This document shows, piece by piece, positions 1 to 10,000 of a DNA stretch of 64,000 nt. The translations under genes and the position numbers were made by a program. Source of the DNA: Chitinophaga pinensis (lineage in GTDB: Bacteria; Bacteroidota; Bacteroidia; Chitinophagales; Chitinophagaceae); the NCBI GenBank assembly GCA_902167325.1, contig LR632930.1:4030001-4094000 (forward strand), in the 5' to 3' direction. Position 1 is the first letter of the stretch, and each line of letters begins with the position of its first letter. The notes beneath the pieces were generated by a model. The model was given only the letters and a program-made list of their open reading frames with translations, was not told where the DNA came from and searched no databases.

Positions 1-583
1 ACTGGGCCTGCAAACGCTGCAATCCATCACCGATACCGCACTGGCCAACCGTCCTGATCTGCAACTGGCAGGCTATCAGCTGGAAGCAGCCAAAGCCAAT
101 CAACGCCTGCAGAAAGCACTCGCTGTTCCCGATCTGCACCTGGGCGCTACCTATGACCGTAATGGCAGCTACGCACCTGATTTCATAGGGCTTACGCTGG
201 GTGTAGACCTCCCGGTATGGAACCGCAATCAGGGCAATATCAAAGCAGCAGCACAGGAAGTAAAAGCACAAACCGCCGGCTTCAGCCAGCAACAATTCAC
301 CATTGCCGCCGAAGTGGCCAACGCACTGGGCAAAGTGCAGTTCCTCGAACAGGGAACGGGCTGGCCCGACTTAAACTCTTTCAACGCAGAATATACCCGG
401 CTGATAGAAGAAGTGGCGGCTAATTTCCGGAAAGGAAACATCTCTCTGCTCCAGTTCATCGACTATTTCAACAGCTACAGCGAGCATATACGCCACGCTA
501 ATAAATTCCTCAGCGATCGTGTGCTGGCATACGAAGAACTGAATTTTACCACCGGCGCCCAGCTGTTCAATCATTTGCAATGA
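1..583 (+). CDS. TolC-family outer-membrane efflux channel, C-terminal part (truncated by window start)
   Basis: The reading frame is open from base 2 to the TGA ending at 583, so the gene starts before the window; about 193 residues are visible. The text reads as the second half of an outer-membrane factor: an ANRPDLQLAGYQLEAAKA helix, typical of the repeated coiled-coil hairpins of TolC/CzcC proteins, then a beta segment with LGVDLPVWNRNQGNIKAA, the usual strand-to-helix transition of this family. The stop overlaps the start of the periplasmic adaptor gene by 4 bp (ATGA), and an RND pump gene follows, so it should supply the outer-membrane exit duct of a tripartite efflux complex. The family call is firm. 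Substrate preference cannot be read from this gene. Confidence 0.88.
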   Translation, partial: LGLQTLQSITDTALANRPDLQLAGYQLEAAKANQRLQKALAVPDLHLGATYDRNGSYAPDFIGLTLGVDLPVWNRNQGNIKAAAQEVKAQTAGFSQQQFTIAAEVANALGKVQFLEQGTGWPDLNSFNAEYTRLIEEVAANFRKGNISLLQFIDYFNSYSEHIRHANKFLSDRVLAYEELNFTTGAQLFNHLQ

Positions 584-1677
584 AACGTATGAATCTATAC
601 ACGCTTGCCCTGCTGATCGCATGTGCTGCGGCCACGCTCGGCGGTTGCAAACAATCTCAGGCGGAAGATACCGCCACAGCCACTTTCGCCCTCAGCGATA
701 CCATGCTGGCCACCATCCGGATCGATACCACCGCCATCAGACCCGTGGAAAACGAGCTGCGCCTTTCCGGCAAAGTAACGCCAGACCTTGGGAAGGTGCT
801 CAAACTGTACCCCATTGTAAGCGGATATGTGAAAGACATTAAAGTGCAGCTGGGTGATTATGTGAAGAAAGGGCAGGTGCTGGCCGTTATACAAAGTGGT
901 GAAATAGCCGATTACGACAAGCAGCTGGCCGATGCCCGCTCTAACCTCGCCATCGCGGAGAAGGGACTCAAAGTAGCGCAGGACCTCTACCAGAGCCAGC
1001 TGGCCACACAGAAAGACGTACTCAACGCGGAAGAAGAACAGAACAAAGCCCGCACGGAAATAGGCAGGCTCAACGAACTGTTGCTGCTTTACCGCAAGGG
1101 CAGCGGCTCCACATCCATCGTTACCGCACCCATCAGCGGGTATGTGATCGAAAAGAACATCAATAATGGTATGGAGCTGCGCGCCGATAACAGCGCCCAT
1201 ATGTTCACCATCTCCGAGCTGGACGAAGTATGGATCATGGCCAATGTTTTTGAAACGGATATCGCACGGGTGAAGGAGGGATACCCCGCAGATGTAACCA
1301 CCATCAGCTACCCTGACAAAACTTTCCATGGACAGATCGATAAAGTGTACAATGTGCTGGACCCCGAAACCAAGACCATGCAGGTGCGCATCCGGCTTGC
1401 TAATGAAGGCATGCTCCTGAAACCGGAGATGTTTGCCACTGTATTGCTCAAGTACCGCGAAGGCAGCGAGCTGCCGGCCATCCCCAGCTCCGCCATCATC
1501 TTCGACAAAGGCAAAAACTTCGTCATGGTTTTCCGTGACCGCTACAATATTGATACGAGGGAAGTGGGTGTTGCGAAGTCCCTCAACGACGTATCCTACA
1601 TCAGCCGCGGCCTCCAGCCGGGAGAGCGCGTTATCTCAAAGAATCAGCTGCTTATTTACGACGCCCTGAACGACTAA
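580..1677 (+). CDS. RND efflux periplasmic adaptor subunit (membrane fusion lipoprotein)
   Basis: 365 residues. The N-terminus has a lipoprotein signal with lipobox LGGC (Cys23), so the mature protein is probably anchored in a membrane. Residues ~70-110 (VSGYVKDIKVQLGDYVKKGQ) form the first half of a lipoyl/biotinyl-like domain. A helical hairpin follows (~110-165), then the second half (TAPISGYVIEKNINNGMEL), a beta-barrel region and a C-terminal membrane-proximal domain ending in LQPGERVISKNQLL. This is the standard HlyD/CzcB adaptor order and length. It joins the inner-membrane pump to the TolC-like channel. It overlaps the channel gene by 4 bp and lies 4 bp upstream of the pump gene, indicating one translationally coupled operon. 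Confidence 0.93.
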   Translation: MKRMNLYTLALLIACAAATLGGCKQSQAEDTATATFALSDTMLATIRIDTTAIRPVENELRLSGKVTPDLGKVLKLYPIVSGYVKDIKVQLGDYVKKGQVLAVIQSGEIADYDKQLADARSNLAIAEKGLKVAQDLYQSQLATQKDVLNAEEEQNKARTEIGRLNELLLLYRKGSGSTSIVTAPISGYVIEKNINNGMELRADNSAHMFTISELDEVWIMANVFETDIARVKEGYPADVTTISYPDKTFHGQIDKVYNVLDPETKTMQVRIRLANEGMLLKPEMFATVLLKYREGSELPAIPSSAIIFDKGKNFVMVFRDRYNIDTREVGVAKSLNDVSYISRGLQPGERVISKNQLLIYDALND

Positions 1678-1681
1678 CAAC

Positions 1682-4600
1682 ATGAACAAATTCATCAGAA
1701 ATATAGTGGGGTTCTCGCTCCGCAACAGGTTCTTCGTGTTCTTCATGCTGGCCGTGCTCACCGTTGGCGGTGTAACAGCCTACCTGCATACACCCATCGA
1801 AGCCTTCCCGGATGTAACCAACACGCAGATCGTTGTAGTGTCTGAATGGAACGGCAGAAGTGCGGAAGAAGTGGAACGCTTCGTTACCACGCCCATAGAG
1901 ATATCCATGAACGGCGTACAAAAGAAAGCGAGTGTGCGCTCCATCACCATGTTCGGCCTGTCGGTCATCAAGATCATCTTTGACGATGATGTGGAAGACT
2001 TCTTCGCCCGGCAGCAAGTCAACAACATGCTCCGCAACGTATCCCTGCCGGATGGCGTGGAGCCGGAAGTACAGCCCCCATACGGTCCTACGGGAGAAGT
2101 GTTCCGGTATTGGCTGAAAAGCCCGCACCGTGATTCGCGCAGCCTCTTAACGTACCAAAACTGGGTGATAGACCGGCAGCTGCGCAGCGTACCCGGTGTG
2201 GCGGACGTAGTGGCCTTCGGCGGACAGGAAAAGATATATGAGATCACGGCAGATCCCATCAAACTCGCTAAATACGACATCACGCCACTGGAATTATACG
2301 AAGCTGCTTCCCAGAGCAATATCAACGTAGGGGGCGATGTGATCGAGAAGAACGGACAGGCTTACGTAGTACGCGGCATCGGCCTGCTGGATAATATCCA
2401 GGACATTGAGAACATCATCATCGAGAATATAGACGGCACGCCCATCCTTGTCAAGAACGTAGCCAATGTGCGGGAAGCATCGCTGCCACGGGTAGGGCAG
2501 GCGGGACTCAATGAAATGGATGATATCGTGGAAGGCATCGTGGTGATGCGGAAAGGGGAGAACCCATCAGAAGTACTGGCGCAGATCAAAGACAAAGTGA
2601 AGGAACTAAATGAAAAGGTGTTGCCGGCGGATATCAAAATGGAAACCTTCTACGACCGTGATACTCTCATGGAATACTGCACCAGCACCGTGATGCACAA
2701 CCTTATGGAAGGCATCATTTTCGTAACAGTGATCGTGTTCATCTTCATGGCCGACTGGCGCACCACACTCATCGTGGGTATCATCATCCCGCTGTCGCTC
2801 CTGTTCGCATTCATCTGCCTTAAACTGAAAGGCATGAGCGCCAACCTGCTAAGCATGGGGGCTATCGATTTCGGGATTATCATCGACGGCGCTGTGGTAA
2901 TGGTGGAAGGGATATTCGTCATGCTGGATCATAAAGCGAAGCATTTCGGGATGGAGAAATTCAACCGCATGGCCAAGCTGGGATGGATCAAGAAAACAGG
3001 GGGAGAACTGGGTAAAGCGGTTTTTTTCTCCAAACTGATCATCATCGTTTCCCTGCTGCCCATTTTTTCTTTCCAGAAAGTGGAAGGCAAAATGTTTTCG
3101 CCCCTCGCCTGGACGTTGGGCTTTACCCTGCTGGGCGCCCTGCTCTTTACGCTCACGCTTGTGCCGGTACTTACGTCTATATTATTAAATAAGAACGTCC
3201 GCGAGCGGCACAACCCGGTGGTGAATTTCTTTAACCGCATTGTAATGGGCGGCTTCAACTGGACGTACGGGCATAAAAAGCTTTCCTTACTATTGGCGGT
3301 ATTGTTCATGGGGGCCAGCTTCGGTTCCGCGAAATTTCTTGGCTCAGAGTTTCTTCCGCAACTCAATGAAGGGGCGTTGTGGGTGGAAGCGAAGCTCCCC
3401 ATGAGCATGTCGCTCAATGAAACGGTGGAGTTCGTCCGCAAGTTCAGGAAAGAGCTGGGCAGCTTCCCGGAAGTAAATGGCGTACTGTCGCAAACGGGCC
3501 GGTCTAATGATGGTACCGACCCCAGCGGATTCTATTACGTACAGTGCCAGGTGAACCTGAAGCCCAAAGCGGAATGGAAACGAAAGATCTCCATGGATCA
3601 CCTGGTGGAAGAAATGGACCACCGCCTTAAACAGTACCAGGGCGTGGTATATAACTACTCACAGCCTATCATCGACAACGTGGCCGAAGCGGTGGCCGGT
3701 ATCAATGCCAGCAATGCCGTGAAGATATATGGGGATGATCTCAACGAGCTGGATCGCATCGCCAACGAAGTGATCACACAAATAAATGGTGTAAGGGGTA
3801 TTAAAGATGTGGGCATCCTGCGGAATATCGGTCAGCCCGAAATGAGCGTACGCCTCAGCGATACCAAAATGGCACTGTACGGTGTTAAAACCGCCGATGC
3901 ACAGGCCGTGATCGAAATGGCCATCGGAGGTAAAACCGCTACCCAGCTGTATGAAGGGGAACGCAAGTTTGATGTACGGGTACGGTATGATGCCGATTAC
4001 CGGAAAGATGAGGAAGACCTCCGCAACCTGATGGTACCCGCCATGAACGGCAAGAAGATCCCCCTCAAAGAGATCGCCACCTTTCAAACCCAAACCGGCC
4101 CCGCATTCATTTACCGGGACAATACCAAACGCTTCATCGGTGTGAAGTTCTCCGTCCGCGACCGTGACCTCGGCAGCACCATCACCGAAGCACAGGCCAG
4201 AGTGAAAAAGACCATTCAGCTGCCTAAAGGGTATTCCATCGGGTGGACGGGCGAGTTCGAGAACCAGGTACGTGCCACCAAGCGCCTTACGCAGGTGGTG
4301 CCCGTTAGTCTCGTTGCCATCTTTATCATCCTGTTCATTATGATGGGCAGCGTGAAAGATGCAGGCCTGATACTCATGAACGTACCCTTTGCCCTGATAG
4401 GTGGCATCCTTGCCCTGCATGCCACGGGCATCAACTTCGGCATATCGGCAGGGGTGGGGTTCATCGCCCTCTTCGGGATATGTATACAGAACGGGGTGAT
4501 CCTAATTTCAGTGTTCCATAAAAACCTGCAGGCAAGGATACCGCTGAACGAAGCCATACGACAGGGCGTGGAAGAGCGTATCAGGCCTGTGGTGATGACC

Positions 4601-4792
4601 GCCCTCATGGCAGCCATCGGGCTTATCCCCGCCGCAGTCAGCAGCGGCATCGGCTCCGAAACACAGAAGCCCCTGGCAGTAGTGGTGATCGGCGGACTGA
4701 TCACAGCTACCGTACTCACCCTGCTCATCTTCCCCCTGATATTTTACTCCGCATACCGTAAGCGGTATGGTAAACTGAAAAGCACCCGCTAA
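1682..4792 (+). CDS. czcA: CusA/CzcA-family heavy-metal efflux RND pump
   Basis: 1036 residues, the usual length for the heavy-metal RND subfamily. The start has the typical MNKFIRNIVGFSLRNR entry into TM1, and two large periplasmic loops each follow a first TM helix. TM4 carries DFGIIIDGAVVMVE with Asp396, Asp402 and Glu409, the charged triad of CzcA-type proton/divalent-cation antiporters; CusA-type pumps differ there. The pump takes metal ions from the periplasm or cytoplasm and drives them out through the adaptor and TolC-like channel using proton influx. Zn/Co/Cd-type specificity is inferred from the motif and not proven. Just past the stop, the +1 frame encodes a Lys/His-rich tail, described separately. 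Confidence 0.93.
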   Translation: MNKFIRNIVGFSLRNRFFVFFMLAVLTVGGVTAYLHTPIEAFPDVTNTQIVVVSEWNGRSAEEVERFVTTPIEISMNGVQKKASVRSITMFGLSVIKIIFDDDVEDFFARQQVNNMLRNVSLPDGVEPEVQPPYGPTGEVFRYWLKSPHRDSRSLLTYQNWVIDRQLRSVPGVADVVAFGGQEKIYEITADPIKLAKYDITPLELYEAASQSNINVGGDVIEKNGQAYVVRGIGLLDNIQDIENIIIENIDGTPILVKNVANVREASLPRVGQAGLNEMDDIVEGIVVMRKGENPSEVLAQIKDKVKELNEKVLPADIKMETFYDRDTLMEYCTSTVMHNLMEGIIFVTVIVFIFMADWRTTLIVGIIIPLSLLFAFICLKLKGMSANLLSMGAIDFGIIIDGAVVMVEGIFVMLDHKAKHFGMEKFNRMAKLGWIKKTGGELGKAVFFSKLIIIVSLLPIFSFQKVEGKMFSPLAWTLGFTLLGALLFTLTLVPVLTSILLNKNVRERHNPVVNFFNRIVMGGFNWTYGHKKLSLLLAVLFMGASFGSAKFLGSEFLPQLNEGALWVEAKLPMSMSLNETVEFVRKFRKELGSFPEVNGVLSQTGRSNDGTDPSGFYYVQCQVNLKPKAEWKRKISMDHLVEEMDHRLKQYQGVVYNYSQPIIDNVAEAVAGINASNAVKIYGDDLNELDRIANEVITQINGVRGIKDVGILRNIGQPEMSVRLSDTKMALYGVKTADAQAVIEMAIGGKTATQLYEGERKFDVRVRYDADYRKDEEDLRNLMVPAMNGKKIPLKEIATFQTQTGPAFIYRDNTKRFIGVKFSVRDRDLGSTITEAQARVKKTIQLPKGYSIGWTGEFENQVRATKRLTQVVPVSLVAIFIILFIMMGSVKDAGLILMNVPFALIGGILALHATGINFGISAGVGFIALFGICIQNGVILISVFHKNLQARIPLNEAIRQGVEERIRPVVMTALMAAIGLIPAAVSSGIGSETQKPLAVVVIGGLITATVLTLLIFPLIFYSAYRKRYGKLKSTR

Positions 4793-4886
4793 AACTGAAC
4801 AGGCAAAGCATGCGGGTAAAACAGAACATAAGAAAGTTGCAAAACATCATCACGAAGCAAAAAAGACCGTAAAGAAAGCTGGTTAA
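4779..4886 (+). other. Out-of-frame Lys/Ala/His-rich coding remnant after the RND pump
   Basis: The frame shifted by +1 relative to the pump gene is open for 35 codons, from just before the pump stop to a TAA at 4884-4886. It has no start codon of its own. The peptide is almost entirely Lys, Ala, Glu and His (it includes KVAKHHHEAKKTVKKAG), a composition unlikely for random intergenic DNA. Removing a single A from the AAAA run at 4778-4781 would fuse it in frame to the pump C-terminus. It may be an ancestral cytoplasmic metal-binding tail lost by frameshift, or a product of ribosomal slippage. It is not called as a gene. Confidence 0.4.
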
Positions 4887-4969
4887 AGCGCAGCTGACAG
4901 GTTTTAGTTCGCATAAACAGGTTGATAGAAAGCACCCGGCGGATCTCCTTCGCCGGGTCACAATCCTCT

Positions 4970-5008
4970 CCGCCCTGCCGTATCTTAGCTGACGCAGGGC
5001 GGTTTTTT
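4970..5008 (+). terminator. Rho-independent terminator of the efflux operon
   Basis: A perfect 9-bp inverted repeat (CCGCCCTGC at 4970-4978, GCAGGGCGG at 4994-5002) encloses a 15-base loop and is followed directly by six T. A second perfect 8-bp hairpin (ACCCGGCG / CGCCGGGT, 4934-4958) lies just upstream without a T run. Together they separate the efflux operon from the sigma factor gene. Confidence 0.8.
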
Positions 5009-5097
5009 ATGTTCCCGTTAAAATACTATTACACTATGAGAAGATAAAGTTCACCGATGTCCGTGATTGTCACTAATTTAGTTACGCATCGCATGGG

Positions 5098-5700
5098 ATG
5101 AATACGTCAACCAAACAAGAACAGGATTTACTGATACGGTTATCGGAAGGAGACAGCGCAGCTTTCTCCGAGATTTTCCACGAATACAAACACCGTATTT
5201 ACGCTACAGCCCTCCGGCTGATGGGTAGCCCTACCCATGCGGAAGAAATTGTGCAGGAGGTGTTCATGAAGATCTGGACCAACCGCCACACCATGCACGC
5301 TGTAGAACATTTCCGCGCTTACCTATTTACCACTGCCCGTAATCATATATTTAATGCCCTCCGGCAACTGGCCCGTGAAAAGACCGATGGTTTCACCACA
5401 CAGGAGCCTGCCTGTAAAGGCACCGAGGAAAAAGTAATGAGCCGCGATCTGGAACGCGTGCTGCAGAATGCCGTACGCCGCCTGCCACCCCAGCAGGAAC
5501 GGGTGTACCGCCTTACCAAAGTAGAGGGCCTGCCCCGCAACGAAGTGGCCGATATGTTACAGCTATCCCCCGAAACTGTTAAGATCCATCTGGCCAGAGC
5601 CATGCGCTCAATCCGCGAATACTGCATTGCCCGGATGGATATGTACCCCTTATTATTACTCGCCTCCACCTCATCCGGAATATTTTTTCCGGGCATGTAA
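5098..5700 (+). CDS. ECF-type RNA polymerase sigma factor
   Basis: 200 residues with the two-domain layout of extracytoplasmic-function sigma factors. Region 2 (residues ~25-90) contains FSEIFHEYKHRIYATALRL and HAEEIVQEVFMKIWTNR. Region 4 (~125-180) contains RLPPQQERVYRLTKVEGL followed by the helix-turn-helix AEM-like stretch NEVADMLQLSPETVKIHLAR. It directs RNA polymerase to a small set of promoters. The FecR-type anti-sigma gene begins 49 bp downstream and a SusC with an STN domain follows, so it probably switches on this uptake locus when the SusC binds its ligand. The exact promoter it recognises is not visible. Confidence 0.93.
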   Translation: MNTSTKQEQDLLIRLSEGDSAAFSEIFHEYKHRIYATALRLMGSPTHAEEIVQEVFMKIWTNRHTMHAVEHFRAYLFTTARNHIFNALRQLAREKTDGFTTQEPACKGTEEKVMSRDLERVLQNAVRRLPPQQERVYRLTKVEGLPRNEVADMLQLSPETVKIHLARAMRSIREYCIARMDMYPLLLLASTSSGIFFPGM

Positions 5701-5749
5701 CCCATCGTCTTTTTCTTATTGTCTCATATAATTAACAAGCACATCATTC

Positions 5750-6895
5750 ATGAAAGCTTCGAGATTCGCGCATTTATTCCAAAGGTATCAATCTGGCCAG
5801 GCTACGCCGGAAGAAGAGCAGGAGCTTTTCCGTATGGTGGCAGACCGGGAGCAGGACGATGCCGTGAAAGAAATGATTGACGCGATGCTGGCAGAAGATC
5901 AGGGCAGCGGTACGCTGATGCCCGAAGATGCAGGCAACCGGGTACTGGAATCCATCCTCGCCGGTGAAGCTACCGGCCATAAACGGACGCGTTACCTCAC
6001 CTGGGCTGCCGTAGCCGCCGGTATCCTCGTATTGCTGGGCATCACCGTCCTCTGGCAAACACAGAAAAGCGGCGGGAATGATACAGCCGCCATCCGCAAT
6101 GGTATTACCCCCGGGAAAGACCGTGCCGTGCTGGTACTGGGCGACGGCCGCGAAATAGACCTGGAAGAATCCGGCAATGGCACCATCGGTGTGCAGCAGG
6201 GCCTCCATGCACAGGTAAATGGCAACGCCCTGCAGTACGACACTGCCGCGGCAGACCAGCCTACTTACAACACCATCCGCACACCACGGGGCGGACAGTT
6301 CAGGGTTGTATTGCCAGACGGGTCGAGGGTATGGCTCAACGCTGCCTCACAGATCCGTTTCCCCACTGTTTTCTCCGCTAAAGAAAGGGTCGTGGAGATG
6401 GAAGGAGAAGTGTACTTCGAAGTGGCCTCCCGCCCGCAGCAGCCGTTTATCGTGAAAGCGGAAGACATGGCCGTACGCGTTACAGGCACCCATTTCAATA
6501 TCATGGCCTATAAAGATGAGAGCCAGATAGAAGCCACCCTGCTGGAAGGAGGTGTAAACGTAACAGGCCGTGGCGCCAATGCAATACTCACCCCGGGCCT
6601 GCAGGCCATACAGGGCCGCACCGGCAGCAGCCTCAAAGTGCAGCCTGCAGAAACCGAAAGGGTAATTGCCTGGAAAGAGGGTAGGTTTGAATTCAGAGGG
6701 AACATCCGCGCCATCATGCGCCAAATTTCCAGGTGGTATGATGTGGAAGTAGTATACAAAGGCGATACCGAAGGAAAGGACTTCGGAGGAGCTATATCCA
6801 GGACAGAGAAAATAGAAGATGTCCTGAAAATGTTAGAGATGACAGGAAGCATACATTTTGAGATCAACAATAAAACTGTAACAGTAATTCCTTGA
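5750..6895 (+). CDS. FecR-family anti-sigma factor / signal transducer
   Basis: 381 residues. The cytoplasmic N-terminus (1-80) should bind the sigma factor. One membrane helix follows (~83-102, LTWAAVAAGILVLLGITVLW). The periplasmic FecR domain (~175-285) includes TPRGGQFRVVLPDGSRVWLN and EGEVYFEVA, and the C-terminal DUF4974-type domain (~310-380) ends in ITVIP-like strands. In this family the periplasmic part senses the STN domain of a partner TonB-dependent receptor and releases or activates the sigma factor. Its position between the sigma factor and an STN-bearing SusC fits exactly. Length and domain order are normal. Confidence 0.93.
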   Translation: MKASRFAHLFQRYQSGQATPEEEQELFRMVADREQDDAVKEMIDAMLAEDQGSGTLMPEDAGNRVLESILAGEATGHKRTRYLTWAAVAAGILVLLGITVLWQTQKSGGNDTAAIRNGITPGKDRAVLVLGDGREIDLEESGNGTIGVQQGLHAQVNGNALQYDTAAADQPTYNTIRTPRGGQFRVVLPDGSRVWLNAASQIRFPTVFSAKERVVEMEGEVYFEVASRPQQPFIVKAEDMAVRVTGTHFNIMAYKDESQIEATLLEGGVNVTGRGANAILTPGLQAIQGRTGSSLKVQPAETERVIAWKEGRFEFRGNIRAIMRQISRWYDVEVVYKGDTEGKDFGGAISRTEKIEDVLKMLEMTGSIHFEINNKTVTVIP

Positions 6896-7030
6896 CCACC
6901 TAAATGATCACGTAACAGAAACATTACCGCAACAAAACACTGAAAGAGATAATGGAAAACCAGTCCCGCAAACTACGGGTAGGGGACACTATTACCTCCA
7001 CTTTAACCACGCAACCAAAATTAATTCCCA

Positions 7031-10000
7031 ATGCAACGATTACGCTTCTCCACGAAGGCGTTGCTGTGGCTGTGCTTTGCCCTGACTATCCAGTTCCAGG
7101 CCCGGGCTTACGCGCAGCAGGTAACGATCCACGTTAAGAATTCATCGCTCGAAGATGTGATGAAACAGATCCGGCAACAAACCGGTTACCTCTTTTTGTA
7201 CGACCTCAACATGATGGGCGAAGCCCGCCGTGTTACCGCAGATCTTAAAGGCGCTTCGCTCGATGAAGCCCTCCGCGATGTACTGGCCGGCCAGCCTTTT
7301 ACCTGGTCGGTAGTAGACAAAACGGTGGTGCTGAAGAAGAAGAAAGCAGATGAAGTGGCTAACAGCAAAGCCTCCTCCCGCTACATCCAGATCCGCGGTA
7401 TTGTGTCCGACGAATCCGGTCAGGTATTGCCCGGCGTAACCGTGCACAACAAATCCAACAAGGCCAACGCCCTTACCGATGCACTGGGCACCTTCACCAT
7501 CGAAGCTTCCAAAGGCGATTCACTCATCTTCACCATGATCGGTATGCAGACACTTACCGAAGTGCTGTATGAACTGAAGCCCCTGAAGATCGTGCTGAAA
7601 CAGAAAGTATCTGACGTGGGTGAAGTAGTGGTGGTAGCATATGGCACGCAGAAGAAAAGCAGTCTCGTAAGCGCCGTTACCTCTATCAACCCCAAAGAGC
7701 TGAAAGGCCCTACCAGCAACCTCACCACCATGCTCGCCGGAAGGCTCAGCGGGGTCATCTCGTACCAGCGCAGTGGCGAACCCGGCAGAGATAATGCCAG
7801 CTTCTTCATCCGCGGTATCACCACCTTCGGTACCGGTAAAGTAGACCCGCTCATCCTCATCGACGGCATGGAATCTACCACCACCGACCTGGCCCGCCTG
7901 CAGCCCGATGACATCTCCGGATTCTCCATCCTCAAAGATGCCACCGCCTCCAGCCTTTATGGTGCAAGAGGTGCCAACGGCGTTGTACTGGTAACCACCA
8001 AGGCCGGTGTGGAAGGGAAAACGAAGTTCAACGTACGCTTCGAGAACTCCCTGTCTACCAATACCCGCAGCATCAAGTTCGCAGATAATATCACTTATAT
8101 GAAACTGGCCAACGAAGCCGTGGCCACCCGTGATCCGCTCGGAGAGCAGCCCTATTCACAGGAAAAGATCGAGAAAACCGCTGCCGGTGCCGATCCGCTG
8201 CTGTACCCCAACAACGACTGGATCAAGCAGATGATCAAGAACTACACCAACAACCAGCGCCTTAACTTCTCTATGAACGGCGGCGGTAAAGTGGCGCAGT
8301 ACTACATCGCAGGTACATACAACATCGATAACGGTATCCTGAAAGTAGACAAGCTGAACAACTTCAACAGCAACATCAAACTGCGCAACTATTCCATCCG
8401 TTCCAATATCAACATCAATCTTACACCTACTACTGTAGGTATCGTTCGTACCTACGGACAGTTCGATGATTATAATGGTCCTATAGGTGGCGGTGCCCGC
8501 CGTTTTGAGCAGGCCATATGGGCTAACCCGGTAGATTTCCCGGCGGTATACCCTAAAGAGTATGCTCCCCAGCTCAACCACCCGCTCTTCGGCAGCGCGG
8601 TAATGCGGGGTTACGGTGCCAACACCATGAACGGTTCCAACCTGTTCTTCAACCCCTACGCTTTATCAGTTTCCGGATACCAGCAATACAACACCTCCAA
8701 CCTGCTGGCGCAGCTGGAGCTGAAGCAGGACCTGAAGTTCATTACCCCAGGTCTGAACGCCCGCATCATGGCTTATACGGAAAGGTATGCGTACTTCGAA
8801 GTATCCCGCGGGTATTCACCTTACTATTATAAACTGGTGCCCGGCGTGGCAGGTGATAAACCGAAACTGGTTTCCCTGAACAATAATGGTACAGAATACC
8901 TCAATTACTCCCCCAGTGATAAAACCACTGCCACCACGTCTTACCTCGAAGCAGCAGCTACTTATGCCCGCACAATGGGCAAGCACTCCGTTTCGGGGAT
9001 GCTGATAGGCATTTTCAGAGGCTACCTCACCGGTAACGGTCGAACCCTGCAAACATCATTGCCTCACCGTAACCAGGGCGTAAGCGGCCGTTTTACCTAC
9101 GATTACGACGACCGCTACCTGCTGGAAGCCAACTTCGGTTACAACGGCTCTGAGCGTTTCGCGGAAACACACCGGTATGGCTTCTTCCCGTCTATCGGCG
9201 CGGCATGGAACGTTTACCAGGAAGATTTTTTCAAACCTTACAACGGGATCATCGATAAACTGAAGATCCGCGGTTCGTTCGGCCTCGTGGGTAACGATCA
9301 GATCGGCCGGGATGAAGACCGGTTCTTCTACCTGTCTGACGTGAATATGAACGATGGAGACCGCGGTGCGTTTTTCGGAGAAAAATACGGGTTGTACATG
9401 CCCGGTGTTTCTGTACGCCGGTACGAAAACCGGAACATCACCTGGGAGCGTTCTAAAAAGGCGAATGTGGGACTCGAAGTAAGCCTGTTCAATTCGCTGA
9501 ACATTGTGGCGGATGCATTCATGGAGCGCCGCTCCAACATCCTTATGACCCGTTCCACACTGCCTTCCACACTCGGCCTGAACGTACCCATCAGTGCCAA
9601 CGTAGGCGAAGCAGAAGGGAAGGGGGTAGACCTTTCCGTTGATTATAACCGCACCTTCAAGAACGGTATCTGGCTCCAGGCCAGAGGTACCTTCACCTAT
9701 GCCACCAACAAACTGCTGGTGAATGAAGAGCCTAAATACAAGGAAGCATACCGCTCCCGCGTAGGTAATTCGCTGGGGCAGGCCTGGGGTTATGTGGCAG
9801 AGCGCCTGTTCGTAGACGATCAGGAAGTTGCCAACTCACCGGTACAGAACTTCGGCAGCCGTGTATATGGCGGCGATATCAAGTACCGCGATATTAATAA
9901 CGACGGGATCGTGAACTCATCGGATATGGTTCCCATCGGCCTCCCCACGATGCCGGAGATCACCTACGGTTTCGGCTCTTCTCTGGGATGGAAGAATGTG

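Noticed and set aside
6952..7137. 61-codon frame overlapping the SusC start
   Set aside because: It is out of frame with SusC, has no family features and overlaps the SusC signal peptide region.
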